From Photobacterium rosenbergii (lineage in GTDB: Bacteria > Pseudomonadota > Gammaproteobacteria > Enterobacterales > Vibrionaceae), in contig NZ_PYMB01000001.1 in NCBI RefSeq assembly GCF_003026455.1, positions 1,364,001 through 1,428,000 on the forward strand: a DNA stretch of 64,000 nucleotides, read 5' to 3'. Shown here piece after piece: positions 8,538-18,673 of this stretch (positions are counted from its first letter, which is position 1; each line of letters begins with the position of its first letter). The notes below the pieces were generated by a model. That model searched no databases. It was not told where the DNA came from and saw nothing but the letters and a program-made list of their open reading frames with translations. Both the position numbers and the translations under genes were made by a program.

Positions 8538-10046
8538 ATGAAGTTAAACATGCAAGGAAAAAAGAAACGGACCTCATTAGCTTTTGCGATTGCAGGCTTG
8601 ATTTACTCTGGCCATAGCCTGGCAGGCCAACAGGTTGAACCGCCACGCGATAACCTGGACAGCCAGCCGAACGTCATCGTGATTTACACCGATGATCAAG
8701 GCTGGGGCGATGTGGGTTACCACGGCTTCGATGATATCCATACCCCGAATATTGACGCGCTAGCTGCCGGAGGTGTCTACTTTCCCCAGGCATATGTCAG
8801 CGCCTCTGTGTGTGGTCCATCGCGTGCCGGGTTGTTGACCGGCGTCTACCAGCAGCGTTTCGGGGTATATGGTAACTTTGCCCAAAACCATGTGCCAAGA
8901 AGCCAGCCTCTGATGATGGAAATGATGCAGGATCTTGGCTACACCACTGGCGTCATTGGCAAATGGCACATGGGTGAGCCTACCGGCAGACCGAATGAGC
9001 GCGGGGCGGACTTCTTCTATGGTTTCCATGGCGGTTCGCACAACTATATGCTTTCTGATGCCGAGGAAGGGGGCAAGCCGTGGCTGTCCCCTCTTTACCG
9101 CAACACCGAAACAGAGCCGCCGATCCAAGAAAGTAACGGCTACTTGACCGAGTTATTTACCGACGAAGCTGTTACCTTTATTGAAAACAATGCTGACAAA
9201 CCTTTCTTCCTCCATGTCGCCCATTTTGCCGTCCACCATCCATGGCAAGTACCTGACGGATATATCGAGCGACTGGACCATCTCGATGTTCATCATGAAG
9301 AGCGGCGTTTCTTTGCTGCCCAAACATTAGTATTAGATGATGGCATTGGCGCTATCATGGATACGCTGAAATCCCACCAGCTTGAAAAAGACACGCTGGT
9401 CTTTTTCATGAGTGATAACGGCACGCCTTCCGGACAAGGTTTTGAAGAACCCCGCAAGAAAAAGCGGGGGGAAACAACTATGTCCAGTCCGGGGCCATTT
9501 AATGGTTTCAAAGGGGATACGTATGAAGGCGGAATAAGGGTTCCATTTATTATTCATTACCCAGCACAAATAAAAGCAGGAATGAAATATGAACCTATGG
9601 TTAGCGCATTAGATATATTTCCGACCATTGCAGCCCGTTTTGGTATTAATAAAATAGAAGCAACCACTGACGCTGAAGCCATCCCCTTTGATGGTGTTGA
9701 TCTTTTCCCTTATTTATTAGGGGAAAAAGATGGAGAGCCTCATCAAACTCTGTACTGGCGCAGGGATAACGACTACGCAATCCGTGATGGCCACTGGAAG
9801 CTAGCAGTCAATGATGACAATGGGCCACGCACCATCCGCCTGTTTGATATGGAAAACGACCCGGGTGAATGGCACGACCTAGCTAACGACAAGCCCGATA
9901 TTGCCCAAGCTTTAAAAGATAAGTTTGATGCTTGGGAAGCAACGCTGCCTATTAATAAACTCAGTGAGAAACCAACCAACCGAAATATTGGTTTTATCGG
10001 TGGCAAAAGAATAAACGTAAAAGAGTTTAATCAACAAATGAAATAA
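8538..10046 (+). CDS. Exported S1-family sulfatase (sulfatase 3)
   Basis: 502-residue sulfatase. A signal peptide covers about residues 1-29 (cleavage near SLA-GQQ). The metal site is YTDDQGWGD, the catalytic Cys is residue 92 in CGPSR, the canonical GKWHMG is present, and MSDNGTPSG lies near residue 294. This is an ordinary arylsulfatase-type layout, unlike the GK(S/H)HDG pair just upstream. It begins 37 bases after the maturase gene, so the enzyme and its activator are co-transcribed. An in-frame ATG four codons into the gene is an alternative start. The substrate is not readable from sequence. Confidence 0.9.
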   Translation: MKLNMQGKKKRTSLAFAIAGLIYSGHSLAGQQVEPPRDNLDSQPNVIVIYTDDQGWGDVGYHGFDDIHTPNIDALAAGGVYFPQAYVSASVCGPSRAGLLTGVYQQRFGVYGNFAQNHVPRSQPLMMEMMQDLGYTTGVIGKWHMGEPTGRPNERGADFFYGFHGGSHNYMLSDAEEGGKPWLSPLYRNTETEPPIQESNGYLTELFTDEAVTFIENNADKPFFLHVAHFAVHHPWQVPDGYIERLDHLDVHHEERRFFAAQTLVLDDGIGAIMDTLKSHQLEKDTLVFFMSDNGTPSGQGFEEPRKKKRGETTMSSPGPFNGFKGDTYEGGIRVPFIIHYPAQIKAGMKYEPMVSALDIFPTIAARFGINKIEATTDAEAIPFDGVDLFPYLLGEKDGEPHQTLYWRRDNDYAIRDGHWKLAVNDDNGPRTIRLFDMENDPGEWHDLANDKPDIAQALKDKFDAWEATLPINKLSEKPTNRNIGFIGGKRINVKEFNQQMK

Positions 10047-10140
10047 TAACTCGATACCCTGCCGCTTAATGGATTGTTAGCGGCATCCAACAATATTAAA
10101 TATCTAATAACCACCCGATAAGGTTTGTGGGAGCCTGTTC

Positions 10141-11562
10141 ATGCCTTCAAGTTCGCGCGCGACACTTTTTCTCCGCGCTTCTGTAATTACGTTGTTTCTC
10201 AACGGTTGTGTCCAAACGCCTCTGGAACACACTGATATTGCGCCTGTTGTTGCACCGTCATTTAGTATTACCGGAGATGCTCAAGCCGATGAGTTCTGGT
10301 GGCGGGAGTTTAACGACCCGCAACTCAATCAACTGGTCAGCACAGCCCTGAAGTCAAACTTCAGCCTGCAATCGAGTATTGCCAGAGTACAACGGGCAGC
10401 TGCAACAGCTGATGTCAGAGACGCAGGTCGATACCCAACCGTCACGGGTGTGGTTGGCAGCAATGTCCGCCGTGAACGCGAATCAATCGGCGGCGATATT
10501 ACGCAGGAAACGACTGAAAACCTCAGGCTCAACGCGAGCTGGGAGCTTGATTTATGGGGCAAGAACCAGGCTAGGGCCTCAGCGGCTTATTTCAGCTACC
10601 TTGCCAGCGAAGAACAGATGCAGGCAGCCGCCCAAACCCTTGCCGGAGATATCGCAAGGCGCTGGTATCAGTTGCTAGAACAGCACCAGTCCCTAGCCAT
10701 ACTCGAAAAACAAATCAGCAATACCAAAATCATTGCTGAGATTACTGGTCACCGTTACCGAACAGGCCAAGGCAGTATCAGTGCCTTGTGGCGGCAGGAA
10801 CAGTTGCTGGAAAGCTTAGAAGCACAGGAAAAGCAAGCCCGTAAAAGTCTGCTAATCCTAGAGAGGCAGATGAATGTCCTGCTCGGGCGCTCGCCAACAA
10901 CAGACGTTGACTGGACCTATTCTACGTTCCCTTTGTTGCCATTATTACCGGAAACAGGTTTACCGGCCGCTTTGTTGGATAGAAGACCCGATGTCCGAGC
11001 ACTCTGGTACCAATATGAGTCCAGCCAACAAGATGTCTCGGCTGCAGCTGCGGCCCGACTGCCAAACATCTCCATCAACAGCTCAGCAGCCAGCAGCGAC
11101 TGGTCAAATGCCTTTGATATTTGGCGCTTGGATCTGGGTGCCCAGTTGAACGTACCGATTTTTAACGCAGGAAAGCTAGAAGCCGAACAAAAGGTCGCTG
11201 AAGCAGCGTCAGATTTAGCCTTCTACAACTACACCCAGGGTGTGCTCAATGCGATTGAAGAAGTAGAAATCAATGTTCTCTCCGAACTAAGCCAGCAAGA
11301 GCAGCTCGACTCCTTACGCCGCCAAACCCGTCAGGCTGAGAATATTCTCGAGGTCGAATCTATTCGCTACAGCCGTGGCATGCAGGGCTACCTCGATGTC
11401 CTGAATGCTCAGGAAAAGCTGTTCACACTGCAAAAACAATCCCTGAGTGCCCAGCGGCAACTATTTCTGCGCCGCATTGCCACCTATCAGTCTTTAGGTG
11501 GGCAACTTATTTCTCTATCAGCAGACGGTGCAGTTGAACTGCAACCAAGAATGGAATCCTGA
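10141..11562 (+). CDS. RND pump outer-membrane channel (TolC/NodT-type lipoprotein)
   Basis: 473-residue outer-membrane factor of a tripartite pump. The signal peptide ends in a lipobox (FLNGC, Cys23), as in the NodT/OprM branch of the family. Two long helical repeats follow. The typical internal landmarks are visible: DEFWWREFNDPQLNQLV near the start, LRLNASWELDLWG near residue 130, and LDRRPDVRA near residue 280. It starts 94 bases after sulfatase 3 with GGGAG upstream of the ATG. A weak hairpin lies in that gap but has no T-run, so read-through is expected. The stop codon is two bases from the adaptor ATG. Confidence 0.88.
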   Translation: MPSSSRATLFLRASVITLFLNGCVQTPLEHTDIAPVVAPSFSITGDAQADEFWWREFNDPQLNQLVSTALKSNFSLQSSIARVQRAAATADVRDAGRYPTVTGVVGSNVRRERESIGGDITQETTENLRLNASWELDLWGKNQARASAAYFSYLASEEQMQAAAQTLAGDIARRWYQLLEQHQSLAILEKQISNTKIIAEITGHRYRTGQGSISALWRQEQLLESLEAQEKQARKSLLILERQMNVLLGRSPTTDVDWTYSTFPLLPLLPETGLPAALLDRRPDVRALWYQYESSQQDVSAAAAARLPNISINSSAASSDWSNAFDIWRLDLGAQLNVPIFNAGKLEAEQKVAEAASDLAFYNYTQGVLNAIEEVEINVLSELSQQEQLDSLRRQTRQAENILEVESIRYSRGMQGYLDVLNAQEKLFTLQKQSLSAQRQLFLRRIATYQSLGGQLISLSADGAVELQPRMES

Positions 11563-11564
11563 GC

Positions 11565-12863
11565 ATGACCAGTCCTACTCACAAATCGACCAAACAAAAA
11601 TACCTGGCGAAAACGCTCAAACTATTACTTCCGTGTCTAATCTTGGCAGGCGGGATCTATGCCAGCCATCAGTTTATGGAAGGTAAGCCTCACCGCCCTG
11701 CCCGCCCCGGCCAACCACCAAGCCGAACCGTTGATGTCGAAACCATCATGCTTAGTCGTGACATTCCACAGATAGTGGTACAAGGTGCGGTCGAACCCAA
11801 GCGCACAATCAGCCTGCGCTCGCAGCTTCGAGGCTTGGTTACCACCATGGCAGAAGATCTGGTGCCGGGTGGCTATGTCAAAGCCGGAGAAACCCTCCTC
11901 AATATTGACCTTCGCGACCATGCCCTTGCCGTTAAAGAAGCTCAGGCCACTTTGGATCGCCACCAAGCTCTATATCAGGTTGAATATGGCCGCCGACGTG
12001 CTGCTGAGCTGGAGTATGCGCTTTCGGGACAGTCATTGGCCGCTGATGACCTTGATTTGGTACTGCGTGGTCCGCAACTGGCTCAAATAGAGGCTGATAT
12101 CGCTCGTAGCCAAGCTGCTTTGCAACGTGCCGAATTGAATTATGAGCGCACACGCATCACCGTTCCTTTTGATGCACAGATTGTGTCCCTGGATGTTGCA
12201 AAAGGCAGTTTACTTCGTGATAACTCATCGATTGCCGAGCTTGTCGCAACCGATACGTTTTGGCTAAGAGTCAGTGTTCCCGCCCACCAGCTGCAATGGA
12301 TCACCGTACCGGATAATGGCCGTGCAACCGACTCGCAAGGACAATGCCGAGGCTCTGCCGTCACCATCCGCAACCCTCATGAATGGGGTGCGAGGGCTAA
12401 CCGCCAAGGCTGTGTGGTCAGTTTGCTGCCAACCCTCGACAACAAGGTCAAACTAGCCCACCTGTTGATTGAAATTCAAGATCCGCTGGCGATGAAACCG
12501 CAAAACAGCGGTAAGCCCAAGGTCTTGCTCAATGCATTTTTACAAGCGGAGATCGACACCAACCCGTTTGAAAATGTCGCACGTATCCCACGTCGCCACC
12601 TGCAGCAGGAAAGATTCGTCTGGCTAATGGCCGAAGACGGTACCCTTGTTGCCCAGCCAGTCTCAGTTACCTTCCGTGCCCAAGACTATGTATTGATTGA
12701 TGACGGCCTAAATGATGGCGATCAGTTGGTCACGACCCCACTGCCTGGGGCTGTTGAGGGTATCCATTTGGAAGTTCGTCGGGTCCCACTCGAATTTGAC
12801 CTATCAACAGCGGATAGCCCATCCACTGACTCGCAGGTTAGCCTACAAGGGGAGCCAAGCTGA
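11565..12863 (+). CDS. RND pump periplasmic adaptor (MFP/HlyD-type)
   Basis: 432-residue membrane-fusion protein linking the RND permease to the outer-membrane channel. One N-terminal hydrophobic segment (about 17-36) anchors it or serves as signal. A Pro/Arg-rich linker follows, then the lipoyl half (GAVEPKRTISLRSQLRG), a coiled-coil hairpin (about 125-195) and the second lipoyl half (RTRITVPFDAQIVSLDVAKGS). Beta-barrel and membrane-proximal parts complete the family layout. The gene starts two bases after the channel stop codon and its TGA overlaps the permease ATG (ATGA), so the three pump genes are translationally coupled. Confidence 0.88.
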   Translation: MTSPTHKSTKQKYLAKTLKLLLPCLILAGGIYASHQFMEGKPHRPARPGQPPSRTVDVETIMLSRDIPQIVVQGAVEPKRTISLRSQLRGLVTTMAEDLVPGGYVKAGETLLNIDLRDHALAVKEAQATLDRHQALYQVEYGRRRAAELEYALSGQSLAADDLDLVLRGPQLAQIEADIARSQAALQRAELNYERTRITVPFDAQIVSLDVAKGSLLRDNSSIAELVATDTFWLRVSVPAHQLQWITVPDNGRATDSQGQCRGSAVTIRNPHEWGARANRQGCVVSLLPTLDNKVKLAHLLIEIQDPLAMKPQNSGKPKVLLNAFLQAEIDTNPFENVARIPRRHLQQERFVWLMAEDGTLVAQPVSVTFRAQDYVLIDDGLNDGDQLVTTPLPGAVEGIHLEVRRVPLEFDLSTADSPSTDSQVSLQGEPS

Positions 12864-15800
12864 TGAAAAACCGTCGCGGAGCTATCGCTTGGATGGCAGG
12901 CAATGGAGTGACTCCTAACTTGCTGATGCTTTTCTTTATTATTGGCGGCCTGTTAATGGCGTGGCAAATCAAAAAAGAGGTCTACCCTAACTACCAGCAC
13001 AACTCTATTCGGATCTGGGTACATTACCCCGGTTCCACCCCAGCTGAGATGGAACAAGGGGTGACCCTGCCGATCGAAAATGCCATCAATGGTATCGAAG
13101 GCATTAAGGAGATCCACGGTTGGGCAAACTCCGCAGGGAGCAACCTCACCGCTGAACTGATGAATGGCGTGGATGCCGAGCGGGTATTACGCGAGGTCGA
13201 AAGTGCCGTCAACCGTGCCCCCTTGCCCGCCGGGGCCGAAAAGCCACGGATATTTCGCAACGAAACACGCGATCAATCCTTTGAGCTAGTGCTCTATGGT
13301 GATGCCGACCTCATAGCCCTGAAAGAAACCAGTACCGAGATACGTAATATCTTATTGAGCTCGCCAGGGATAACCCAGGTAGAGATTGGCGGCTTTTCAA
13401 AATATGAAGTGCAGGTCCAAGTCGATAGTCTGACCCTGCAGCAATATGGCTTGGGACTCGACGATATTGCTAACAGTATTAGCCGTCACGCCATTAACCA
13501 ATCAGGCGGACGGTTGGAAACTGCTGGCGGTGATATCTTATTGCAGATTGACGAGAGCCGTGGTTGGGCCGAAGATTTTAGCGATATCGTTGTTATGCAA
13601 ACCCCTACCGGCAGCAAGCGTTACCTGGAAGATATTGCCACTATCCGCGATGGTTTTGCCAACCGCCACAACCGCAATTTCTATAACGGTTACCCTTCAG
13701 CCAGTATCCGGATCTATCGTATTGCCGATCAGACCCCAGTCTCGATTTCTGAATCGGTATACGCCCTGATGCCAGAGCTTGAAGCCAGCCTGCAACCGGG
13801 CATTTCGCTGGAAGTCGTCGATGACGATGCGGTTATTTACCAACAGCGCATGTCGCTATTGCTGAAAAATGCGTTTAGTGGCCTGTTATTGGTGCTGTTG
13901 GTGTTGGCATTGTTCCTCGATGTGAGGCTGGCATTCTGGGTAACGGTGGGTATCCCGACAGCATTCTTGGGCGCGGTACTTTTCCTACCAAGCATGGATG
14001 TATCGATAAATATGATATCCATGTTCGCCTTCATTATTGCCCTTGGCATAGTGGTTGATGATGCCATTATCGCCGGTGAAAACATCCATGAGAAAATGAG
14101 TCAGGGGATGCGCTTTACCGACGCCGCGATTGAAGGGGCAAAGGATATCGCTACCCCGCTCACGTTTAGTATCCTGACCAATATCGTAGCCTTTATTCCT
14201 ATCTGGTTTTTGCCAGGTACCCTTGGGCTGACCTTCAAAGTCGTCCCAATCGTGGTTGCGGCAGTATTCATCATATCCTGGGTCGAGGCATTGTTTATTC
14301 TTCCGGCCCACGTTGCTCATATCGACTACCGGCACCCTCCTCGCTGGACAAGACCATTCAATGCTGTTCAAAGCAAGGTAGATGTCGGACTGCAATGGTT
14401 TATACGGCGTATCTACAAGCCTGCCTTGAAGCACTTACTCGCCGGCCGCTACATTGTAGTCGCAACAGGGTTTGCCATGCTGATCAGCTCCATTGCCTAT
14501 ATTTCGGGCGGTCATATGGGCTTTACCACTATGCCTAGGGTCGAGGCCGAATTTTCTGTCGCTCGCGCCTTTATGCCTGTGGGGAGTTCTGCAGAAGAAG
14601 CCGAAATGGTCAAAGAGCAACTCGAAAACGCTGCAAAGGAAGTCGTCGCCAGTAATGGTGGCAAAGAACTGGCAAAGGGGATCTCGAGCCGGATCTGGAG
14701 CCGGGATGGCGAATATGTCGTCATGACTCGGATCTTTTTGCAGCCCGGTGAAGACCGCGCCCTGAGCACCCGTCAGGTATCAGCTCAATGGCGGGAACTC
14801 ACCGGGGAAGTCCCCGCAGCAAATGCAGTGCGTTTCTCGGCGACAGGCAATGGCCCGGGCGCTGATGTTGCAGGTGTGACCTTAGAGCTTACCCACCGCA
14901 ATACCCATGCGCTACGTGCCGCCAGTGAAGAATTAACCGAGATCCTCGGCAATTATGCCGGCATCGTTGATATTGAAAATAGTTTCATGTCAGGTAGTCA
15001 GCAGATCCGTCTTGCCCTTCGTCCAGAAGGAAAAAGCATGGGACTGACAGAACAAAGCTTGATCCGCCAGATCCGCCATGCATTTAGTGGGGTGCGAGCA
15101 ATTCGCCAGCAACGCGGCAGCGATGAGGTCGACGTAAAAGTACAGCTACCAGATTGGCAACGAGCCAGTGTTTATCATCTCGAGCAACTGCCGATCAAAG
15201 TTGGCGACCAGTTCATTCCGCTATCGCAAATCGCAGACGTTTACCGTGAATACTCGGCCTCGGCAATTCATCGCCGTGATGGACAACGCCGGATCAGTGT
15301 CAGTGCCGATATTACGCCGTCATCGGAGGCCATGAACCTTACCCAGACGCTGCGACGCGAGGTACTACCGGTTCTTGAAGAAAAATATCCCGGCCTCGAT
15401 ATCGGATTCCGTGGTGATCAAGCAGAGCAAAAAGAGAGCCTGGAAAGCCTAGCTATCAATGGGGCTTTGGTCATGCTGGCGCTTTACTGCCTATTGGCTA
15501 TCCCATTTAAGAGCTATACCCAGCCCCTTATCATCATGACCATAATCCCGTTTGGTTTGATTGGTGCTGTGCTCGGCCACGTTCTGCTCGGCTATGTGAT
15601 GAGTATAGTCAGCCTACTCGGAATCCTGGCACTCAGTGGTGTCGTGATCAACGATAGTCTGATTCTGGTGACAGAAGTTAACCGTAACCGTGACGCTGGC
15701 AAACCATTGGCAGAAGCGATTATTAACGGCAGTGCCCGACGCTTTAGGCCAATCATGTTGACCACTCTGACTACCTTCGGCGGACTTGCACCAATGATTT

Positions 15801-16021
15801 TGGAAACCTCCAATCAGGCCCAGCTGATGATCCCAATGGCTATTTCATTAGGGTTCGGCATCCTGTTCGCTACTCTCATTACCTTGGTACTGCTGCCCTG
15901 CCTATACCATGCGCTTGAAGATATTAAGGCCTTTTTCCAATTTGGCTCCGAGCCACAAGAGACAGAGCAGCGCACCGATCACGATACTCCTGCGATAGAG
16001 GATATTTCCCATGCAGCCTAA
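12863..16021 (+). CDS. RND-family inner-membrane permease
   Basis: 1052-residue resistance-nodulation-division permease, full length for the hydrophobe/amphiphile efflux class. It has the first membrane helix, a large periplasmic loop, helices 2-6, a second loop and the last helices. The proton-relay pair Asp399-Asp400 is intact in GIVVDDAII, and SGVVINDSLIL marks the second repeat, so it should be an active proton-driven pump. The first residues (RRGAIAWMAGNGVTPNLLML) are the usual amphipathic start. It overlaps the adaptor by ATGA and the next gene by 11 bases. Its place inside a sulfatase operon is unusual; it could export toxic by-products or released substituents. Substrate unknown. Confidence 0.92.
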   Translation: MKNRRGAIAWMAGNGVTPNLLMLFFIIGGLLMAWQIKKEVYPNYQHNSIRIWVHYPGSTPAEMEQGVTLPIENAINGIEGIKEIHGWANSAGSNLTAELMNGVDAERVLREVESAVNRAPLPAGAEKPRIFRNETRDQSFELVLYGDADLIALKETSTEIRNILLSSPGITQVEIGGFSKYEVQVQVDSLTLQQYGLGLDDIANSISRHAINQSGGRLETAGGDILLQIDESRGWAEDFSDIVVMQTPTGSKRYLEDIATIRDGFANRHNRNFYNGYPSASIRIYRIADQTPVSISESVYALMPELEASLQPGISLEVVDDDAVIYQQRMSLLLKNAFSGLLLVLLVLALFLDVRLAFWVTVGIPTAFLGAVLFLPSMDVSINMISMFAFIIALGIVVDDAIIAGENIHEKMSQGMRFTDAAIEGAKDIATPLTFSILTNIVAFIPIWFLPGTLGLTFKVVPIVVAAVFIISWVEALFILPAHVAHIDYRHPPRWTRPFNAVQSKVDVGLQWFIRRIYKPALKHLLAGRYIVVATGFAMLISSIAYISGGHMGFTTMPRVEAEFSVARAFMPVGSSAEEAEMVKEQLENAAKEVVASNGGKELAKGISSRIWSRDGEYVVMTRIFLQPGEDRALSTRQVSAQWRELTGEVPAANAVRFSATGNGPGADVAGVTLELTHRNTHALRAASEELTEILGNYAGIVDIENSFMSGSQQIRLALRPEGKSMGLTEQSLIRQIRHAFSGVRAIRQQRGSDEVDVKVQLPDWQRASVYHLEQLPIKVGDQFIPLSQIADVYREYSASAIHRRDGQRRISVSADITPSSEAMNLTQTLRREVLPVLEEKYPGLDIGFRGDQAEQKESLESLAINGALVMLALYCLLAIPFKSYTQPLIIMTIIPFGLIGAVLGHVLLGYVMSIVSLLGILALSGVVINDSLILVTEVNRNRDAGKPLAEAIINGSARRFRPIMLTTLTTFGGLAPMILETSNQAQLMIPMAISLGFGILFATLITLVLLPCLYHALEDIKAFFQFGSEPQETEQRTDHDTPAIEDISHAA

Positions 16022-17219
16022 GCAAAGCCTGAATCGAAAACTGTCTCGCATCTACAAAAAAAACTATCAAATAGTGACCCTTGCCAGCTTGTGCATTATG
16101 GCTATGCCTCTAAACGCCCAAGACGGACTAGGCGATGAAGAGGTTACCCTCAATCATGTTGCCGCCGAGGTCGACCAACCTTCGGCGTATCTAATCACTC
16201 ACAACGCGCAGCTAGCCGCCAGTGAATACCGCACGCCATTGCAGCGAAATGATGGCCTAATCACTACCAACATCAATGAGCTAGGTATCGATACCAAGCA
16301 GATCACTCAGCTTCGCCAAGACATTGCGGGCGGTAATTATGGCGAAATCGATAGCCTACTGATCCATTACAAAGGGCAACTCATTGCTGAAGATTACTGG
16401 CGTGACGGGGCAATAGATAAGCCGCACTTCATGTTTTCTATCACCAAAAACATGCTGTCCAACGCTATTGGCAAGGCCATCGAACTCGGATACATAGACA
16501 GTGTTAACGACCCCGCAATCAAATACCTGACTATTGCCAACAAGAAACAGCTTGCTCCGGGGACTGACGAAATCACCCTCCATGACTTACTGAGCATGCA
16601 ATCGGGAATTTCGATTCCGAACAGCAAAACAGGGAATGCTTTGCCGGTGATAACCCGTGAGAATCATGCCTCGCTGTACCTGTCCCTCACCGATAAGGTG
16701 AATCCTGGGCAGACCTTCAAATACCAAGGGGCCGATCCCGATATCCTCAACCATGTGCTGTACAACACCACCGGCAAAGATCTTGCGGCCTTTACTGATG
16801 AGCATTTCTTCCAACCCATGGCCATAACCAATGCCCAGTGGGAAACCTCTGTCAGCGGCCTCACCAAAGCCAGTTCAGGGCTCCATTTCACCTCAAGGGA
16901 TTTGATCAAATTCGGCAAGCTAGTTATTGGCGAAGGCCAATACATGAACAAGCAACTGCTCAATAGTGAGTGGTTACATACTGCAACGACCCCGAAAACA
17001 AAAAGTGGGAAGTATGGTTATTTTTGGTGGACCGAGAATTTCCGATACAACGGGAAGGAAATCAAGACTATCTCAGCCAGAGGAGCCCGGGGGCAATTCC
17101 TGTTCGTCATGCCAGAGATCGACCTTATCGTCGCAGTCACCAGCAGCAATCGAGGCCCCCAGCGCCGTGTGCCATTGCAGTTTGTCCCTGAGTACATCAT
17201 CCCAGCTTTTATAGAATAA
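16011..17219 (+). CDS. Exported serine hydrolase, class C beta-lactamase fold
   Basis: 402-residue protein of the beta-lactamase-related serine hydrolase group (esterases, peptidases, class C enzymes). A Lys/Arg-rich start and a hydrophobic stretch end near LNA-QDG (about residue 36). The catalytic SxxK motif is SITK (Ser143, Lys146). A Tyr in FKYQGADPDI is the likely second-motif Tyr, and YGYFWWTEN lies near the C-terminus. The ATG lies inside the end of the permease gene (11-base overlap). In this operon I infer an esterase that removes acyl groups from a decorated glycan; antibiotic resistance is unlikely but cannot be excluded from sequence alone. Confidence 0.8.
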   Translation: MQPKQSLNRKLSRIYKKNYQIVTLASLCIMAMPLNAQDGLGDEEVTLNHVAAEVDQPSAYLITHNAQLAASEYRTPLQRNDGLITTNINELGIDTKQITQLRQDIAGGNYGEIDSLLIHYKGQLIAEDYWRDGAIDKPHFMFSITKNMLSNAIGKAIELGYIDSVNDPAIKYLTIANKKQLAPGTDEITLHDLLSMQSGISIPNSKTGNALPVITRENHASLYLSLTDKVNPGQTFKYQGADPDILNHVLYNTTGKDLAAFTDEHFFQPMAITNAQWETSVSGLTKASSGLHFTSRDLIKFGKLVIGEGQYMNKQLLNSEWLHTATTPKTKSGKYGYFWWTENFRYNGKEIKTISARGARGQFLFVMPEIDLIVAVTSSNRGPQRRVPLQFVPEYIIPAFIE

Positions 17220-17237
17220 TAATCTAAGGTAACAGCA

Positions 17238-18656
17238 ATGCGTAAATTGGCATTAGCCCTACTCATCAGCACCCTATCAGCGCAAGGGATTGCCGATACA
17301 CAAATAACCGACAGCACACAACAAAGGCAATGGCTAGCCGGTGAGCACCATGCCCATACTCACTGGAGCGTGAAGTGGGATAAATCCACCTCGCCTTGGT
17401 CCCCAATTAAAGGTGGAGACAGCGAGCATACCTATCTCGAAAATGCTCAAGCCGCCCAGAAATACGGTCTGAGCTGGTTAGTCAACACTGACCACGGCGG
17501 CCCGGAGCACTCAAAATTACTCGACAAAAAAGCCTACCCAGAATTATTGGCCGCCCGCGAGTCCGTGCCAGATGTCCATCAATTTTTCGGGATAGAACTT
17601 GACGTTCCTGCGGGAGAACACGCCACTGTCATGATGCCAATCAACAACGATGAGCGCGAAGTGTTGGTCAATTTCCAACGCGATTACTCTATTCGCGAAT
17701 ACCGCAAAGAAACCCGTAACCGGAACAATGTCGAGCACATGCAAAAAGGGATTGCTTATCTCGCCAGCCAAACTGAAAAGCCGATCATTATCAAAAACCA
17801 CCCTAGCCGTCAGGCAACCGGTCTCAATGAGTGGGCAAGGGTAACCCCTGAGAAACTCATGCTCTGGCATCAAACCGATCCGGAAGTTTTTATCGGTATG
17901 GTTGGAACACCGGGCCATCAGGCAGCAAGGGGCGCACGTGGTAGCTATTTCAAATATGGCACCTTTAGGGGGGCCGACCAAATGACAGCCGTTGTAGGTG
18001 GGGTATGGGATCATATCCTTGGCAGTGGCATGCGCTTTTGGATCACCTCCTCGGCAGATTCACATACACATACCAGTGTCGGTGGAAGAGATTTCTGGCC
18101 TGGCGAGTATAACAAAACCTATGTGTACGCCCGTAACGAACCCGCTGACATCATGGATGGGCTTCGTCATGGTCGAAGCTTTATCGTTTTCGGCGACTTA
18201 ATAAGCGGTCTTAATGCCGAGTTGACTGACGGAAATACCGATAAGCAAACAAATAATAGCGCTTCTCTTAGTGAGACTCTGGTTGTAAGCAGTGACGAAG
18301 ACAAACTATCACTGAAGCTAGAACTCAATCTTAGCGAAGGAAAAAATGCCAACGGTGATATTCCGGTATTAAACCGTATCGATGTGATTACCGGAGCTGT
18401 TGATCCTTCCATCGCCAATGAGCCCAACGCCAACGGCACCACTAAAGTCATCCAGCGAATTGACCAGTCTCAGTGGCAGGTGAAAGACAACACCATTGCA
18501 TTGACTATCGATATCCCACGGGAACATCAGAACGGTTACCTACGCCTGCGGGGTACCAGTACCGACATCTTGGAGCCAACAAGGCAGCAAGGTAACCAAT
18601 ACCCTTGGCAAGACTTGTGGTTCTACTCCAACCCTATTTTCTGGCAACAACAATAA
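17238..18656 (+). CDS. Exported PHP-type metal-dependent hydrolase
   Basis: 472-residue protein with a short signal peptide (cleavage near GIA-DTQ). The metal-binding pattern of the polymerase-and-histidinol-phosphatase superfamily is clear: GEHHAHTHWS (His37, 38, 40, 42), NTDHGG near residue 82, a Glu in FGIELDVP, IKNHPSR, and ITSSADSHTH near residue 275. Such enzymes use two or three metal ions, mostly to cleave phosphate esters. The C-terminal 150 residues look like a beta-sandwich. An exported member inside a sulfatase operon is not typical; it may remove a phosphate-type substituent. It starts 18 bases after the serine hydrolase and ends 17 bases before sulfatase 4. Confidence 0.75.
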   Translation: MRKLALALLISTLSAQGIADTQITDSTQQRQWLAGEHHAHTHWSVKWDKSTSPWSPIKGGDSEHTYLENAQAAQKYGLSWLVNTDHGGPEHSKLLDKKAYPELLAARESVPDVHQFFGIELDVPAGEHATVMMPINNDEREVLVNFQRDYSIREYRKETRNRNNVEHMQKGIAYLASQTEKPIIIKNHPSRQATGLNEWARVTPEKLMLWHQTDPEVFIGMVGTPGHQAARGARGSYFKYGTFRGADQMTAVVGGVWDHILGSGMRFWITSSADSHTHTSVGGRDFWPGEYNKTYVYARNEPADIMDGLRHGRSFIVFGDLISGLNAELTDGNTDKQTNNSASLSETLVVSSDEDKLSLKLELNLSEGKNANGDIPVLNRIDVITGAVDPSIANEPNANGTTKVIQRIDQSQWQVKDNTIALTIDIPREHQNGYLRLRGTSTDILEPTRQQGNQYPWQDLWFYSNPIFWQQQ

Positions 18657-18673
18657 ATTAGAGAGTACCCTCC

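Noticed and set aside
10060..10085. Hairpin TGCCGCT / AGCGGCA as an operon terminator
   Set aside because: The loop is long and no T-run follows; the genes on either side are more likely one transcription unit.
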